Source: Gemmatimonadales bacterium (GTDB lineage: Bacteria; Gemmatimonadota; Gemmatimonadetes; Gemmatimonadales; GWC2-71-9). Taken from it: DNA of 64,000 nucleotides. A model generated the notes under the pieces. It searched no databases. It worked only from the letters and a program-made list of their open reading frames with translations, and was not told the DNA's origin. Below are positions 1-8,818 of this stretch, piece after piece. Position 1 is the first letter of the stretch. Each line of letters opens with the position of its first letter. The stretch spans positions 1 to 64,000 of the forward strand of contig DASYCE010000010.1 of NCBI GenBank assembly GCA_036500345.1, written 5' to 3'. The translations under genes were made by a program, and so were the position numbers.

Positions 1-225
1 TGCACCACTCAGTGCGCGCCAGATTGCGGCGCCTCCCAGCGCGCGCGGCCAGCCCACCATCAGGACCGATTGCAGCAACAATTCGTCCACCCACTCCGCA
101 GGTGTTTCCGCCTCCCGAACGCTCTCCACCTGCCCTGCGAGGGATTGCTCGTCACCATGGGCGATGGCGGCCGCGAGGCCGATCAGTGCCGCGGTCGCCG
201 CGTCGAGCGCCGGCGTATCAGACAC
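1..225 (-). CDS. Carboxymuconolactone decarboxylase/AhpD-like protein (C-terminus off window)
   Basis: Seventy-five codons are visible; the gene runs off the left edge. The product reads as an all-helical segment with the pattern of the carboxymuconolactone decarboxylase (AhpD-like) family: an Ala/Leu-rich first helix (ALIGLAAAIAHGD), then a helix ending in ELLLQSVLMVGWPRA and an Ala-Gly-rich turn. The proposed GTG start at 225 overlaps the end of the upstream asparaginase gene by 8 bases, so the two are probably cotranscribed and coupled. The active-site Cys-x-x-Cys, or a substitute, would lie beyond the window or be absent, so no reaction can be assigned. The family call rests on the visible pattern only. 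Confidence 0.55.
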   Translation of the reverse strand, partial: MSDTPALDAATAALIGLAAAIAHGDEQSLAGQVESVREAETPAEWVDELLLQSVLMVGWPRALGGAAIWRALSGA

Positions 226-1219
226 GCTGCAGCGCTCCGCGCACTTCATAGCGACCGGTGACCGCGCCGCGCGTGTTGCGAATCTCGGGCGCTCGCCAAC
301 GCTCCAACGGCGCAAAATCCCACGAGCGCCCGCCGCCAAAAACCCCCACGACCTGTTCGAGGACCGCGACCAGCGCGAGCGGGGCCGATCGACTGTCGCC
401 GTCTTCCACCTTGACGGCAATGCCCAGGCCCAACTCGGGAAGCGCTGCGCTGTAGACACCTTCGGCGCCAGTCTTGGCCATCACCCGGAGCGGCCAGGCT
501 TCCATCAGCGTGGTATCGAGGCGTTCCGCGCCAGCGACCACATACGGCTCGTGCATCATCGCATCGCGAATGAGGACCGCTGCCGCGTCGCCGGCGATGG
601 CAAGCTGCGCATAGGCGCGAGCCATGCCGCGCAGACTGAGCGCCACCGCAGCGGCGGTGCAGCCGTCGACTCCCCAGACAAGTTCATCGGTGGGCAAGGC
701 CGACCATTCCGCTACGGTCGTCGCGACGCGCTGCTGCACCGGATGGGGAAAGGCCTCGTATCCGGCGGTCGGCCATTGATGCAAACGAGCCAGACCCAGC
801 AGCGCGGCATGGTTGCCGGAACAGTTGCTCCAGAGTGGCGTGGCCTGGACCTCGTCACGGATCATCGTGTCCGCCAACGCCGGCCAGAGCGAGGGATGAC
901 CACCGCAGGCCAGGTCCGTCTCGCTGAGCCCGACTGCGGTAAGCCAGCGTGCCGCGATGGTGCGATGCATCGGCTCGGCGTTGTGAGAGCTGCAGGCGAG
1001 GGCCAGCATCTCGCGGTCGATACCAAAGCGCTCGACGCCGCCATCGGCCACCAGCGGATAGAGCTGGAATGGCTTGGACGCGGAGCGCCAGTACGTCACC
1101 AGATCGGGATTGCCAGCGCGAGCAAGGAGATGGCCATCGGCCGTCACGACCGCAGCCGAGACGTGGTGGATCGATTCGACCAACGGATCGCGGACCACCG
1201 CGATGGAGAGTTCAGCCAT
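218..1219 (-). CDS. L-asparaginase II family (rhizobial/thermolabile type)
   Basis: Predicted cytoplasmic enzyme hydrolysing L-asparagine to aspartate and ammonia, 333 residues, about the usual length for the Asparaginase_II family (the Rhizobium type, unrelated to E. coli AnsA/AnsB). Visible family signatures are RSASKPFQ (residues 45-52, the Ser-x-x-Lys nucleophile motif), SSHN (77-80), SNCSGNHAA (131-139), WGVDGC (182-187) and the MAKTGAEGVY stretch near 247-256. The ATG at 1219 lies 34 bases from the divergent rfaE1 start. A TATCTT stands 10 bases before the ATG, slightly too far for the leaderless pattern seen at other genes here. The downstream decarboxylase-like gene overlaps its 3' end. 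Confidence 0.88.
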   Translation of the reverse strand: MAELSIAVVRDPLVESIHHVSAAVVTADGHLLARAGNPDLVTYWRSASKPFQLYPLVADGGVERFGIDREMLALACSSHNAEPMHRTIAARWLTAVGLSETDLACGGHPSLWPALADTMIRDEVQATPLWSNCSGNHAALLGLARLHQWPTAGYEAFPHPVQQRVATTVAEWSALPTDELVWGVDGCTAAAVALSLRGMARAYAQLAIAGDAAAVLIRDAMMHEPYVVAGAERLDTTLMEAWPLRVMAKTGAEGVYSAALPELGLGIAVKVEDGDSRSAPLALVAVLEQVVGVFGGGRSWDFAPLERWRAPEIRNTRGAVTGRYEVRGALQRV

Positions 1220-1241
1220 GCAGAGGCCGAAGATAACCGGC

Positions 1242-1247
1242 TACCTT
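1242..1247 (+). promoter_or_regulatory. Putative -10 element of rfaE1 (leaderless start)
   Basis: TACCTT followed by six bases and the ATG at 1254. No Shine-Dalgarno is seen, so the mRNA may begin at or next to the start codon. This supports 1254 over the in-frame ATG at 1218, which would overlap the divergent asparaginase gene. Confidence 0.5.
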
Positions 1248-1253
1248 CCGCCA

Positions 1254-2258
1254 ATGCCGGACGTCCTCCACCCGCTCAGCCACGCGCGCCTGGTCGACCT
1301 GCTTTCACGCATGCGGCAGGTGCGCGTCGCGGTGCTCGGCGATGTCATGCTCGACCGCTACCTTCTCGGCGAGACCGATCGGATCTCGCCCGAGGCGCCG
1401 GTACCGGTGATCGCGCTCGAGGACGACATCTCGGTACCCGGCGGAGCCGCCAATGCCGCCGCGAATGTTGCCGCGACGGGCGCCACTCCCATGCTGGTCG
1501 GAGTCGTCGGCGACGACGCCGCGGCCCAGAGCCTCGTGGAGGCCATCGCAGCGCTCGGCATCGCCACCACCGGCCTGATCACCGTGCCCGGGCGACCGAC
1601 CACTACCAAGACCCGCATCGTGGCGCGCGGCCAGCAGGTGGTCCGCCTGGATCGCGAAGTCACCAACTCGCTCGCCGATCGTTTCCGCGATGCGCTCCTG
1701 GTCGCTGGTACCGCAGCCCTCGCAGGGGCCCAGGCGCTCCTGATCGAGGACTACGACAAGGGCGTCCTCGACGCCGAGATCGCCGCTGTCATGATCGCAG
1801 CGGCGACGGAAAAGGGAATTCCGGTGGTGGTGGATCCCAAGGCGCGGAACTTCTTCGCCTACCCCGGAGCGACGGTTTTCAAGCCCAATATCCGCGAACT
1901 CGACGCTGCATTCGGCACGGCCTTCATGGGCGATGACAACGACCTCGAATCGGCCCGCGTGCGGCTGGGCGCCGAGCACCTGGTGGTCACGAGAGGAGCC
2001 GACGGCCTGTCGCTGGTATCCGCGGGTGGGGTCGTCCGGGAGACGCCCGCCGTTCCGCGGGCGGTCTTTGACGTCTCGGGTGCGGGAGATACGGTGGCTG
2101 CGTGGCTCGCCACCGCGCTCGCCGCGGGAGCCGGTGTCGGTGATTCCGCGTGGCTCGCCAACCTTGCCGCCAGCATTACCGTCGGGAAGAAAGGGACGGC
2201 GACGGTGTCGCCGATGGAGATCGAGGCGACGTGGATGATCGCCGCCGGAGAAGGCTAA
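1254..2258 (+). CDS. rfaE1: D-glycero-beta-D-manno-heptose-7-phosphate kinase (kinase-only RfaE1/HldE domain)
   Basis: PfkB-type sugar kinase of 334 residues that phosphorylates heptose 7-phosphate at C1 in ADP-heptose synthesis for LPS core. Visible motifs are GDVMLDRYLLG (29-39), the substrate-side PGGAANAAANVA (62-73), VDPKARNFF in the middle, and the catalytic anion-hole sequence DVSGAGDT (273-280). In E. coli HldE the kinase is fused to an adenylyltransferase; here the protein ends after the kinase, so the second activity (RfaE2/HldC) must lie elsewhere. The pathway partner GmhA is in this window at 10.8-11.3 kb. Start 1254 is chosen for kinase length and the closely spaced -10 motif. 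Confidence 0.9.
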   Translation: MPDVLHPLSHARLVDLLSRMRQVRVAVLGDVMLDRYLLGETDRISPEAPVPVIALEDDISVPGGAANAAANVAATGATPMLVGVVGDDAAAQSLVEAIAALGIATTGLITVPGRPTTTKTRIVARGQQVVRLDREVTNSLADRFRDALLVAGTAALAGAQALLIEDYDKGVLDAEIAAVMIAAATEKGIPVVVDPKARNFFAYPGATVFKPNIRELDAAFGTAFMGDDNDLESARVRLGAEHLVVTRGADGLSLVSAGGVVRETPAVPRAVFDVSGAGDTVAAWLATALAAGAGVGDSAWLANLAASITVGKKGTATVSPMEIEATWMIAAGEG

Positions 2259-2337
2259 GGCGAGTCCGACGAGAGTTTTCAACATCGGAGTTTTCAACAT
2301 CGCGATCACGGGTGGGATAGCGGATCCCGTGAAAGTG

Positions 2338-2374
2338 AAAGCGACCGCGGCCCTGTGAGGGTCGCGGTCGCTTT
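2338..2374. terminator. Strong bidirectional hairpin terminator
   Basis: A perfect 12-base inverted repeat (AAAGCGACCGCG at 2338-2349 with its complement at 2363-2374), with a further G-T and four Watson-Crick pairs inside and a 3-base loop. The arms end in AAA/TTT, giving short U tracts on both strands. It lies between rfaE1 and the oppositely oriented tRNA genes and can serve both. Confidence 0.85.
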
Positions 2375-2460
2375 CGTTCCCGTTCCGAGCCAGCCCGGGA
2401 GGCTCCACTCACTGACTGACTCGGCGACCCTACGCCACCCAGCGGGGTGGTTCGGACCGA

Positions 2461-2534
2461 TGGGCGATGAGGGACTTGAACCCCCGGCCTCGCGCATGTG
2501 AGGCGCGCGCTCTAACCAGCTGAGCTAATCGCCC
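2461..2534 (-). tRNA. tRNA-Val(CAC)
   Basis: A complete 74-nt cloverleaf on the minus strand. Acceptor GGGCGAT pairs with ATCGCCC, the anticodon stem is CGCGC/GCGCG around loop CTCACAT (anticodon CAC), and the T arm has TTCAAGT. The discriminator is A, and the next genomic bases are not CCA, so the 3' end must be added by the cca product. It lies 50 bases downstream of the CAT tRNA on the same strand and is probably cotranscribed. Confidence 0.95.
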
Positions 2535-2584
2535 GCGCTCGCGGACCGGGATGATACCATGCTCCATCGTACCTAGCAACCGAA

Positions 2585-2658
2585 TGGCCCCGGAGGGATT
2601 CGAACCCTCGACCGGCAGATTATGAGTCCGCTGCTCTAACCACCTGAGCTACGAGGCC
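2585..2658 (-). tRNA. tRNA with CAT anticodon (elongator Met or Ile2)
   Basis: A complete 74-nt cloverleaf. Acceptor GGCCTCG pairs with CGGGGCC (one T-G wobble), the anticodon stem is GCGGA/TCTGC around loop CTCATAA (anticodon CAT), and the T loop is TTCGAAT. It has neither the initiator C1-A72 mismatch nor three G-C pairs under the anticodon, so it is not tRNA-fMet. Elongator Met and lysidine-modified Ile2 share this loop, and the sequence alone does not separate them. No CCA is encoded. Confidence 0.93.
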
Positions 2659-3001
2659 GTTGGACCGGAATATCACCACGGAACGCCGAAAATCGTACCG
2701 CGATCTCGCCAGATGGACGAACGCGATCGCCCCTTGAGCCTTTGCTCATTTTTCCACATCCGCAGGATCAAGCTCGGGTGCCAGCCATCTGGCGATCGTC
2801 AAACCTGGGCATCAGCCCGGCGTGGGACGAGAATATTGGCCCAGCCATTCCTGATGAACGCCTTAGAAGAAACAAGATTAGATAAAGTCAGTAACTCATT
2901 GTCGTTCATAATAATACGATGAGACGTTCCATTGGATTGTTTTTCGCGATCTTCGCAACGTATACCCCCATCCCCCTGGAAAAGCGCGTCTTTTCAACAA
3001 A
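2659..3001. other. Intergenic region upstream of the tRNAs; no gene seen
   Basis: A 343-base gap, more AT-rich than its surroundings (especially 2860-2950). On the minus strand GATATT (complement of 2669-2674) lies 10 bases before the CAT-tRNA 5' end and is a plausible -10 for the tRNA pair. A small perfect hairpin (GAAAAG/CTTTTC, 2979-2995) follows the glycosyltransferase gene and could be a weak terminator. The small open frames here show no coding character. Confidence 0.5.
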
Positions 3002-4084
3002 TCAGCGGCTCGACGGGCCACGTACGCGTCGGTACAAATCGAGATGCGCATCAACCATTGCCTCCACGGTGAACCGCGCCTTTACCCGCTCCCTCCCTGC
3101 CCCGCCGAGGCGCTCCCGCAGTCGCGCGTCCCGGGCGAGGGTTCGCATTGCATCGGCCAAGGCCCCGACATCCCGGATCGGTACTTCGAGCCCGGTTCGG
3201 TCTGCCAGGTTGACCTCGCGCACCCCTGACGGGACCGCCGTCGTGATCACCGGGCGACCGGCCGCCATCGCCTCGAGGAGGACCATCCCGAACATCTCCT
3301 GGACGCTCACCGATGGGAGCACGAGGAAGTCGGCATCAGCCATTCGCCTAGGGAGGTCCTCGTCCGGGTATTCCCCCCACCACTTGACCCGGTCTTCGAT
3401 CGCCAGCGCGCTGGAGAGGGTCCGGAGTCGATTCAGTTCGGGTCCCGACCCAACCACGTCGAGCCGAAGCTCAGGGACGAGCTCCAGGGCCCTGAGGAGA
3501 AAGTCGACCCCTTTGTACGGGACGAGCCGGCCGATGAAAAGCGCCCGCGGCGGGTTGCCAGGCGGCGGAGGCGGGACCAGCTCCCATCGCCTTTCGTCAA
3601 TGCCGAACGGGATCACGGCTACCTTGTCCTCGAATCCCCGAAGCTCCGTTGAGAGTGCCAGATGCGCCTTGCTCGGCACGACGATCGCCTCGGCCCGCCA
3701 GAGGGCGTACTTCGACGGGATGCGGTACTTGAAGCCCGGGTAATCCGCATGCTGCGTGACAACCAGCGGCGCAAGCGAGGGCCGAAAGGCGTACGCCATG
3801 TCGGCAAGCGAGTTGGGGTGATGCAGGTGGATGACATCTGCGCGCTTCCATGCCGCGCGGATGTAGCCCGGCGCGAGCTCCTGTGACCCGACCGGCGCGA
3901 ACGACCATGCGCGAGTCACCGACGCCCGCCGCCGCTGCCCCGGGCGCGGGTCTCCGAACGCTGTTACCGCCACGACTTCCGCTTCGTGGCCCCGCTCGGC
4001 GGCCCCTTCCGCGAGGCCTTGCACCACGCGCTCCATCCCGCCCGACCGGGGCCAGTAGTACTTCGCGAGATGCAGGATACGCAT
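3002..4084 (-). CDS. Glycosyltransferase family 4
   Basis: Retaining GT-B glycosyltransferase of 360 residues, predicted to act at the cytoplasmic face of the membrane in surface polysaccharide or glycolipid synthesis. The N-terminal domain carries the GT4 glycine loop (KYYWPRSGGMERVV, 8-21). The C-terminal nucleotide-sugar domain begins near FIGRLVPYKGVD (183-194) and has the E-x7-E signature (Glu263 and Glu271, EMFGMVLLEAMAAG). Donor and acceptor cannot be read from sequence. It diverges from a second GT4 gene with only 38 bases between them. Confidence 0.88.
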   Translation of the reverse strand: MRILHLAKYYWPRSGGMERVVQGLAEGAAERGHEAEVVAVTAFGDPRPGQRRRASVTRAWSFAPVGSQELAPGYIRAAWKRADVIHLHHPNSLADMAYAFRPSLAPLVVTQHADYPGFKYRIPSKYALWRAEAIVVPSKAHLALSTELRGFEDKVAVIPFGIDERRWELVPPPPPGNPPRALFIGRLVPYKGVDFLLRALELVPELRLDVVGSGPELNRLRTLSSALAIEDRVKWWGEYPDEDLPRRMADADFLVLPSVSVQEMFGMVLLEAMAAGRPVITTAVPSGVREVNLADRTGLEVPIRDVGALADAMRTLARDARLRERLGGAGRERVKARFTVEAMVDAHLDLYRRVRGPSSR

Positions 4085-4091
4085 GGGGTGG

Positions 4092-4097
4092 AAGTTA
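4092..4097 (-). promoter_or_regulatory. Putative -10 element of the minus-strand glycosyltransferase
   Basis: TAACTT on the minus strand, seven bases before the ATG at 4084, with no Shine-Dalgarno between. It fits the leaderless pattern of several genes here. The divergent gene at 4123 has a weaker CATCTT six bases before its GTG, so both promoters would share the 38-base gap. Confidence 0.45.
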
Positions 4098-4122
4098 GCG
4101 CCGACCTGTCCATCTTTGTCCC

Positions 4123-5196
4123 GTGCGCGTCCTCATTCTTTCGCCGTATTCAACGCCGCCAGCCATTCTTCGCTCGCTGGGAACTTCGGGCGTCGAAGTG
4201 ATCGTCGCCGAGCCGTCGTCGCGGCCGTCAGAGCTCGATCAGTCCCAACTGGTCCGCATCGCGACGCGCGGCGATCTCGACAACCCTCTCGACCTGCGGT
4301 GGTCCCGCCGTGCGCTCCGCACTGCGGTGCGCGATATCGGTCCCGAGCTGCTGCATGTGGTGGGTGATCCATGGTCGCCGACGGCCGAGGCAGGCGCCGC
4401 GGCGGCGCGACAACTGAAGATCCCATACGTCGTCGTGGGAGTCTCGTCGATCGGCAAGCCCCGGGCGCTCGCATCGCGCTGGCAGGCCGACCGCGTCCGG
4501 GACGGGGCGGCGGCGCTGGCCGGCACCGTCCGCCCTGCGTTGGACCATCTGATGGAGGGTGGGATCGCCAGCGTTCCCACCGCGGTGATACCGCCCGGCG
4601 GCCTCCAGATTCCCGCTCCCTGGGAGCCGCGGCCGGATCCGCACCCGGTGGTGTTCTCGGTGGTCGGGCGGCTGGTGCCGGAACGCGGCGTCGACCTCGT
4701 CCTTGATGCCCTCAACGGCAATGTCGGCGAATGGCGCCTGCGCGTTGCGGGGACGGGACCGATCCACGAGTCACTGGAGCAGCAAGCGCAGCGGCTCGGG
4801 CTCTCATCGCGGATCGAATGGCTTGGCGCCGTGCCGCGCGACGACCTCGCGGCGATCTGGGCGTCGACCGATGTGGTCCTGGCGCCGTCACGCTCGACGC
4901 CGGACTGGGTTGAACCGAGCGGCCAAACCGTGATGAACGCGATGGCTCACGGCGTGGCCCCGGTGGTGAGTCGCTGTGGCGCCCTTCCCGACGTGGTGGC
5001 CGATGGAGGGATGATTGTCGAGGAGAATGATCTCCAGGCGCTGACCCGGGCGATCCAGGCATTCGTGGCGGAGCCGTGGCGCTGCAGGGCGGTCGGTACC
5101 GCGGCACGGCAGCGTGTGCTCGAGCAATACACCGACAGCGCCGTGGCCGATCGGATGCTTCAGCTGTGGCGGCGGGCGCTCATGCCCAAGGGGTAA
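4123..5196 (+). CDS. Glycosyltransferase family 4 (atypical catalytic motif)
   Basis: GT-B fold glycosyltransferase of 357 residues with a GTG start. The N-terminal half begins with a beta-strand (MRVLILSPYS) but lacks the usual Gly-rich acceptor loop. The donor-binding half has VVGRLVPERGVDLVLDA and a following VAGTGP. Where GT4 enzymes have E-x7-E, this sequence reads VEPSGQTVMNAMAHG: the first Glu is kept and the second is Asn, so activity or donor use may differ. It is divergent from the other GT4 gene and converges with the epimerase gene 12 bases downstream, so all three may serve the same polysaccharide. Confidence 0.8.
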   Translation: MRVLILSPYSTPPAILRSLGTSGVEVIVAEPSSRPSELDQSQLVRIATRGDLDNPLDLRWSRRALRTAVRDIGPELLHVVGDPWSPTAEAGAAAARQLKIPYVVVGVSSIGKPRALASRWQADRVRDGAAALAGTVRPALDHLMEGGIASVPTAVIPPGGLQIPAPWEPRPDPHPVVFSVVGRLVPERGVDLVLDALNGNVGEWRLRVAGTGPIHESLEQQAQRLGLSSRIEWLGAVPRDDLAAIWASTDVVLAPSRSTPDWVEPSGQTVMNAMAHGVAPVVSRCGALPDVVADGGMIVEENDLQALTRAIQAFVAEPWRCRAVGTAARQRVLEQYTDSAVADRMLQLWRRALMPKG

Positions 5197-5208
5197 ACGA
5201 CCGGCCGC

Positions 5209-6216
5209 TCAGACCTTGTGATATTCGCGATACCACTCGACAAATCGCGCCACGCCGACTTCGATCGGCGTCCCCGGGTGGAAGCCGCAATCGCGGACGA
5301 GATCGGAGACGTCGGCGCAGGTGGCCGGCACGTCGCCGGGCTGCATCGGCAGGAAACGTTTCTCCGCAGTCTTGCCCAGCGAGCGTTCCAGCGCGCCGAT
5401 GAAATCCATCAGTTCAGCCGGTTCGTTGTTGCCGATGTTGTACAGCTGATACGGCGCGGAGCTCGTCGCCGGATCGGGATCATCACCTGACCAGTCGGGA
5501 TCAGGACGCGCCACACGATCGGACGCCCGGATGACCCCTTCGACGATATCGTCGATGTAGGTGAAGTCGCGGCGCATCTTCCCGTGATTGAAGACGTCGA
5601 TCGGCCGCCCCTCCAGTATTGCCCGTGTGAAGAGAAAGAGCGCCATGTCGGGGCGCCCCCATGGTCCGTACACGGTGAAGAAGCGCAGGCCGGTGACCGG
5701 AAGACGATAGAGATGCGCGTACGAGTGCGCCATCAATTCGTTCGCCTTCTTGGTCGCGGCGTAGAGCGACACCGGGTGATCGACGTTCTGGTGCACGGAG
5801 AACGGCATGTTGGTGTTCATGCCGTACACCGACGAGGTCGATGCGTAAGTGAGATGTTCGGCGCCGTGATGCCTACACCCTTCGATCACGTGCAGAAATC
5901 CCACCACATTGCTTGCGATGTAGGAGTGCGGGTGCGTCACCGAGTACCGCACCCCTGCCTGCGCAGCCAGATGGATCACCCGCGGAAATCGCTCTGCCGT
6001 GAAGAGCGATTCGACGGCCTCCCTGTCGGCGATATCGGCTTTCACGAAGCGGAAGGCTGCGTGCTGTGCGAGCCGGTCGAGCCGTGTCTGCTTCAGGGCG
6101 GGGTCGTAGTAGGGCGACAGATTGTCGAGTCCAACGACCTCATCGCCGCGTGCGAGGAGCCGCTCGCTGACATGGTACCCGATGAATCCGGCAGCGCCGG
6201 TGACCAGATGCTTCAT
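5209..6216 (-). CDS. UDP-glucuronate 4-epimerase-like NAD-dependent epimerase
   Basis: Extended SDR epimerase of 335 residues. It has the NAD-binding [10 protein letters not shown] (6-15), DNLSPYYD (31-38, typical of the CapI/LpsL group), the TSSVYG active-site serine region (127-132) and YAATK (Tyr152-x3-Lys156). [19 protein letters not shown] and the [15 protein letters not shown] stretch are characteristic of UDP-glucuronate 4-epimerases, which make UDP-galacturonate for capsule, LPS or O-antigen. Its ATG overlaps the hflX stop (ATGA), making it the last gene of the alaS-to-epimerase chain. Exact substrate remains inferred. Confidence 0.88.
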   Translation of the reverse strand: MKHLVTGAAGFIGYHVSERLLARGDEVVGLDNLSPYYDPALKQTRLDRLAQHAAFRFVKADIADREAVESLFTAERFPRVIHLAAQAGVRYSVTHPHSYIASNVVGFLHVIEGCRHHGAEHLTYASTSSVYGMNTNMPFSVHQNVDHPVSLYAATKKANELMAHSYAHLYRLPVTGLRFFTVYGPWGRPDMALFLFTRAILEGRPIDVFNHGKMRRDFTYIDDIVEGVIRASDRVARPDPDWSGDDPDPATSSAPYQLYNIGNNEPAELMDFIGALERSLGKTAEKRFLPMQPGDVPATCADVSDLVRDCGFHPGTPIEVGVARFVEWYREYHKV

Positions 6217-7526
6217 GATGGTGTATCCGCCTCGAATGAATCGGTCTCACGCGTCCGGACGTCGAGCCCTTCGCGTCGCAACTGTTCGGCCCGCCACGGC
6301 TCGAGCCGGACGTCGACGGTGAGCTGCTGGCCATCGACCGATTGGCCGAGCACATCACCGACCCGGTGCAGGAAGCCGAGCCGCTTTCCATCGCTGGGAT
6401 CCAGCAGGACCCGTACCACAGGACGGATCGCCTCGGCGCGGCCTCGAAGCTCCGCCTTGAGGGGCTGCAACCCGTCGGTTCGCATCGTGGTCGTGAAAAT
6501 CGCCCCGGGATGGCGCGAGCGTGCCAGTTCGGCAAAGGCGACAGGATCGGGGAGTGCGTCGAGCTTGTTGAAGACCAGCAATGTCGGCCGTTCGGCGAGT
6601 CCCAATTCACCGAGTACCTCGTCGACCGTGCGCATGTGATCTTCCCATTCAGGATGTGACGCGTCCGCGACATGGAGGAGAATATCGGCCGTTCCGGCTT
6701 CCTCGAGCGTGGCGCGGAACGAGGCGACCAGGTGATGGGGGAGCTTGCGGATGAAACCGACCGTGTCGCTGACGCGGACGCGGAGGTTGTCGCCCAGATC
6801 GACCTCGCGGGTCAGCGTATCGAGCGTGGCGAACAGCCGGTCTTCGACGAAGATGTCGTGTTCGCCCGAGAGCGCGCGGAGTATGCTCGACTTGCCAGCA
6901 TTGGTATAACCAACCAGCGCGGCGGAGAGGAGCGGCGTCCGCCCGGAGCGGATCGTCTCCCGATGCCGCGCCACCGCCTGCAGCTTCTCGCCGAGCAACG
7001 CGATCTTGTTGCGAATCATTCGGCGATCGGTTTCGAGCTGCGTCTCGCCGGGACCGCGCAAGCCGATGCCGCCGCGGGTGCGCGAGAGGTGGGTCCACAT
7101 CCTGGTCAGGCGCGGCAGGAGGTACTTGAGCTGCGCGAGTTCCACCTGGAGCTTCGCCTCGGAACTGCGGGCGCGGGTCGAGAAGATGTCGAGAATGATC
7201 TCGGCTCGATCCATCACACGCGTGCCGAGAATCTCCTCCAGCGACTGTCCCTGCGCCGGCGTCAGCTCCTCGTCGAAGACGACGAGCGTCCCCTTCACCT
7301 GGGCGAGCAGGTCGCGGAGCTCCTCGACCTTCCCCTCACCGATCAGTGTCGCCGGGTTCCCCGAGGCAATTTGCTGCGTCAGCTGTCCGACGATGTCGGC
7401 GCCGGCGGTGTCGACGAGGCGGGCGAGTTCTTCGATATGCTCGGTGACCTTCTGGGCATCGGGCGAGCCCTTCCGCGGTGCGGCCACGATGACCACACGC
7501 TCGCGCGGCGGTGTCAATTCAATCAT
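6213..7526 (-). CDS. hflX: Ribosome-associated GTPase HflX
   Basis: Translation factor family GTPase of 437 residues that binds the 50S subunit and, in studied bacteria, splits stalled ribosomes under stress. The N-terminal HflX domain includes [15 protein letters not shown], followed by the Gly-rich linker [14 protein letters not shown] that is diagnostic for HflX. The G domain has Walker [10 protein letters not shown] (206-214), DTVGF (G3) and NKLD (G4). The ATG at 7526 is chosen because it overlaps the rarA stop (ATGA); an ATG five codons upstream is also open. The C-terminal domain after the G domain is present. Confidence 0.95.
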   Translation of the reverse strand: MIELTPPRERVVIVAAPRKGSPDAQKVTEHIEELARLVDTAGADIVGQLTQQIASGNPATLIGEGKVEELRDLLAQVKGTLVVFDEELTPAQGQSLEEILGTRVMDRAEIILDIFSTRARSSEAKLQVELAQLKYLLPRLTRMWTHLSRTRGGIGLRGPGETQLETDRRMIRNKIALLGEKLQAVARHRETIRSGRTPLLSAALVGYTNAGKSSILRALSGEHDIFVEDRLFATLDTLTREVDLGDNLRVRVSDTVGFIRKLPHHLVASFRATLEEAGTADILLHVADASHPEWEDHMRTVDEVLGELGLAERPTLLVFNKLDALPDPVAFAELARSRHPGAIFTTTMRTDGLQPLKAELRGRAEAIRPVVRVLLDPSDGKRLGFLHRVGDVLGQSVDGQQLTVDVRLEPWRAEQLRREGLDVRTRETDSFEADTPS

Positions 7527-8818
7527 CCATGCTCTTTCCACCAGCGCAGGCGTTCGGCGATCCGTTTCTCATAGCCGAACGGGCCGGGTTCGTAAAATGA
7601 CGCCTCAGCCACCGCGTCGGGAAGGTAGGTCTGCGGGATGTATCCGGTCGGTGAATTGTGGGCATACTGATACCCTTCGCCATAACCGAGATCCTTCATC
7701 AGCGCCGTCGGTGCATTGCGGATATGCAGTGGGACCGGAGCCGAAGGCGTGGCATCGGCGCGCTCGCGCGCCGCCGACCACGCCGTGTAGACGCGGTTCG
7801 ATTTCGGCGCGGTTGCGAGATACACCGCAGCTTGCGCCAATGCGAGCTCTCCTTCGGGTGATCCGAGAAAGTGCCAGGCATCGCGTGCTGCGATGGCGAT
7901 GGGGAGCGCCTGCGGATCGGCGAGGCCGATGTCCTCGCTGGCCATCCGCACCATTCGCCGGGCCACGAACATCGGATCCTCGCCGCCGGCGAGGATCCGC
8001 GCCAGCCAATAGAGCGTGGCCTGGGGATCGCTGCCACGCACGGCCTTGTGCAGCGCGGAGATCAGGTCGTAGTGCTGTTCGCGATCCTTGTCGAAGATCG
8101 GCACGCGACGGGCCAGCGTTTCGCGCACGACGCCGACATCGATGGTGCCGCGAAGACCGACGTGCTGCGCCGCTACCTCGAGCACGGAGAGGGCGCGCCG
8201 CGCGTCGCCATCGGAGATCTCCGCGAGGAGGTCCCGCGCGTCGGCGGGCATGTCGAGCACCAGCGCGCCAAGACCGCGCTCGCGGTCTTCGACCGCGCGA
8301 TCGATCAGCTGCCGCAATTCGGCGGGGGCCAGCGCCGTCAGCACCCAGACCCGGCAGCGCGACAGCAGCGCACCGTTCAACTCGAACGACGGATTTTCGG
8401 TGGTCGCGCCGATCAGCGTGACGACGCCGCGCTCCACTGCGCCGAGGAAGGCATCCTGCTGCGCGCGGTTGAAGCGGTGGATCTCGTCGCAGAACAGGAT
8501 CGTCCCACGACCAAGGCGCCGCCGGTCTTCGGCTTCCTTGAGGATCTCGCGCACCCGCACGACGCCCTCGGTGACAGCGCTGAATCCGACGAATTCTCGA
8601 TCGGTGTAGTGCGCCACCAGTTGCGCGAGGGTCGTCTTGCCTGTCCCCGGAGGTCCCCAGAGGACCATGCTGCCGACATCACCGCGCCGAATGGCGTCGC
8701 CGAGCGGATGCCCGACATCGAGCAGCTCGTGCTGGCCGACGAACTCGTCAAGGGTGCGCGGGCGCATCCGCGCCGCCAACGGTTCCGGGGGCGTGAAGAG
8801 CCCCAGGGCGTCGCTCAC
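7523..8818 (-). CDS. rarA: Replication-associated recombination protein A (RarA/MgsA AAA+ ATPase)
   Basis: Clamp-loader-like AAA+ ATPase of 431 residues acting at stalled replication forks. It starts with the family N-terminus (PLAARMRPRTLDEFVGQ), then Walker A GPPGTGKT (55-62), Walker B ILFCDEIHRFN, sensor GATTENPSFELN and arginine-finger LLSRCRV. The C-terminal tetramerisation region has MVRMASEDIGLADP and the conserved tail motifs YQYAHN and GYIPQTYLP. The GTG start at 8818 overlaps the cca stop (GTGA); no earlier start fits the family, because the upstream frame is antisense-like Arg-rich sequence inside cca. Confidence 0.95.
   Translation of the reverse strand: MSDALGLFTPPEPLAARMRPRTLDEFVGQHELLDVGHPLGDAIRRGDVGSMVLWGPPGTGKTTLAQLVAHYTDREFVGFSAVTEGVVRVREILKEAEDRRRLGRGTILFCDEIHRFNRAQQDAFLGAVERGVVTLIGATTENPSFELNGALLSRCRVWVLTALAPAELRQLIDRAVEDRERGLGALVLDMPADARDLLAEISDGDARRALSVLEVAAQHVGLRGTIDVGVVRETLARRVPIFDKDREQHYDLISALHKAVRGSDPQATLYWLARILAGGEDPMFVARRMVRMASEDIGLADPQALPIAIAARDAWHFLGSPEGELALAQAAVYLATAPKSNRVYTAWSAARERADATPSAPVPLHIRNAPTALMKDLGYGEGYQYAHNSPTGYIPQTYLPDAVAEASFYEPGPFGYEKRIAERLRWWKEHG

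Noticed and set aside
1074-1253. Upstream extension of the rfaE1 frame (60 codons)
   Set aside because: It lies in the antisense of the asparaginase gene, has no kinase homology, and the promoter motif fits the later start.
2979-2995. GAAAAG/CTTTTC hairpin after the GT4 gene as a terminator
   Set aside because: A 6-base AT-rich stem is weak and there is no U tract on the relevant strand; noted in the intergenic entry only.
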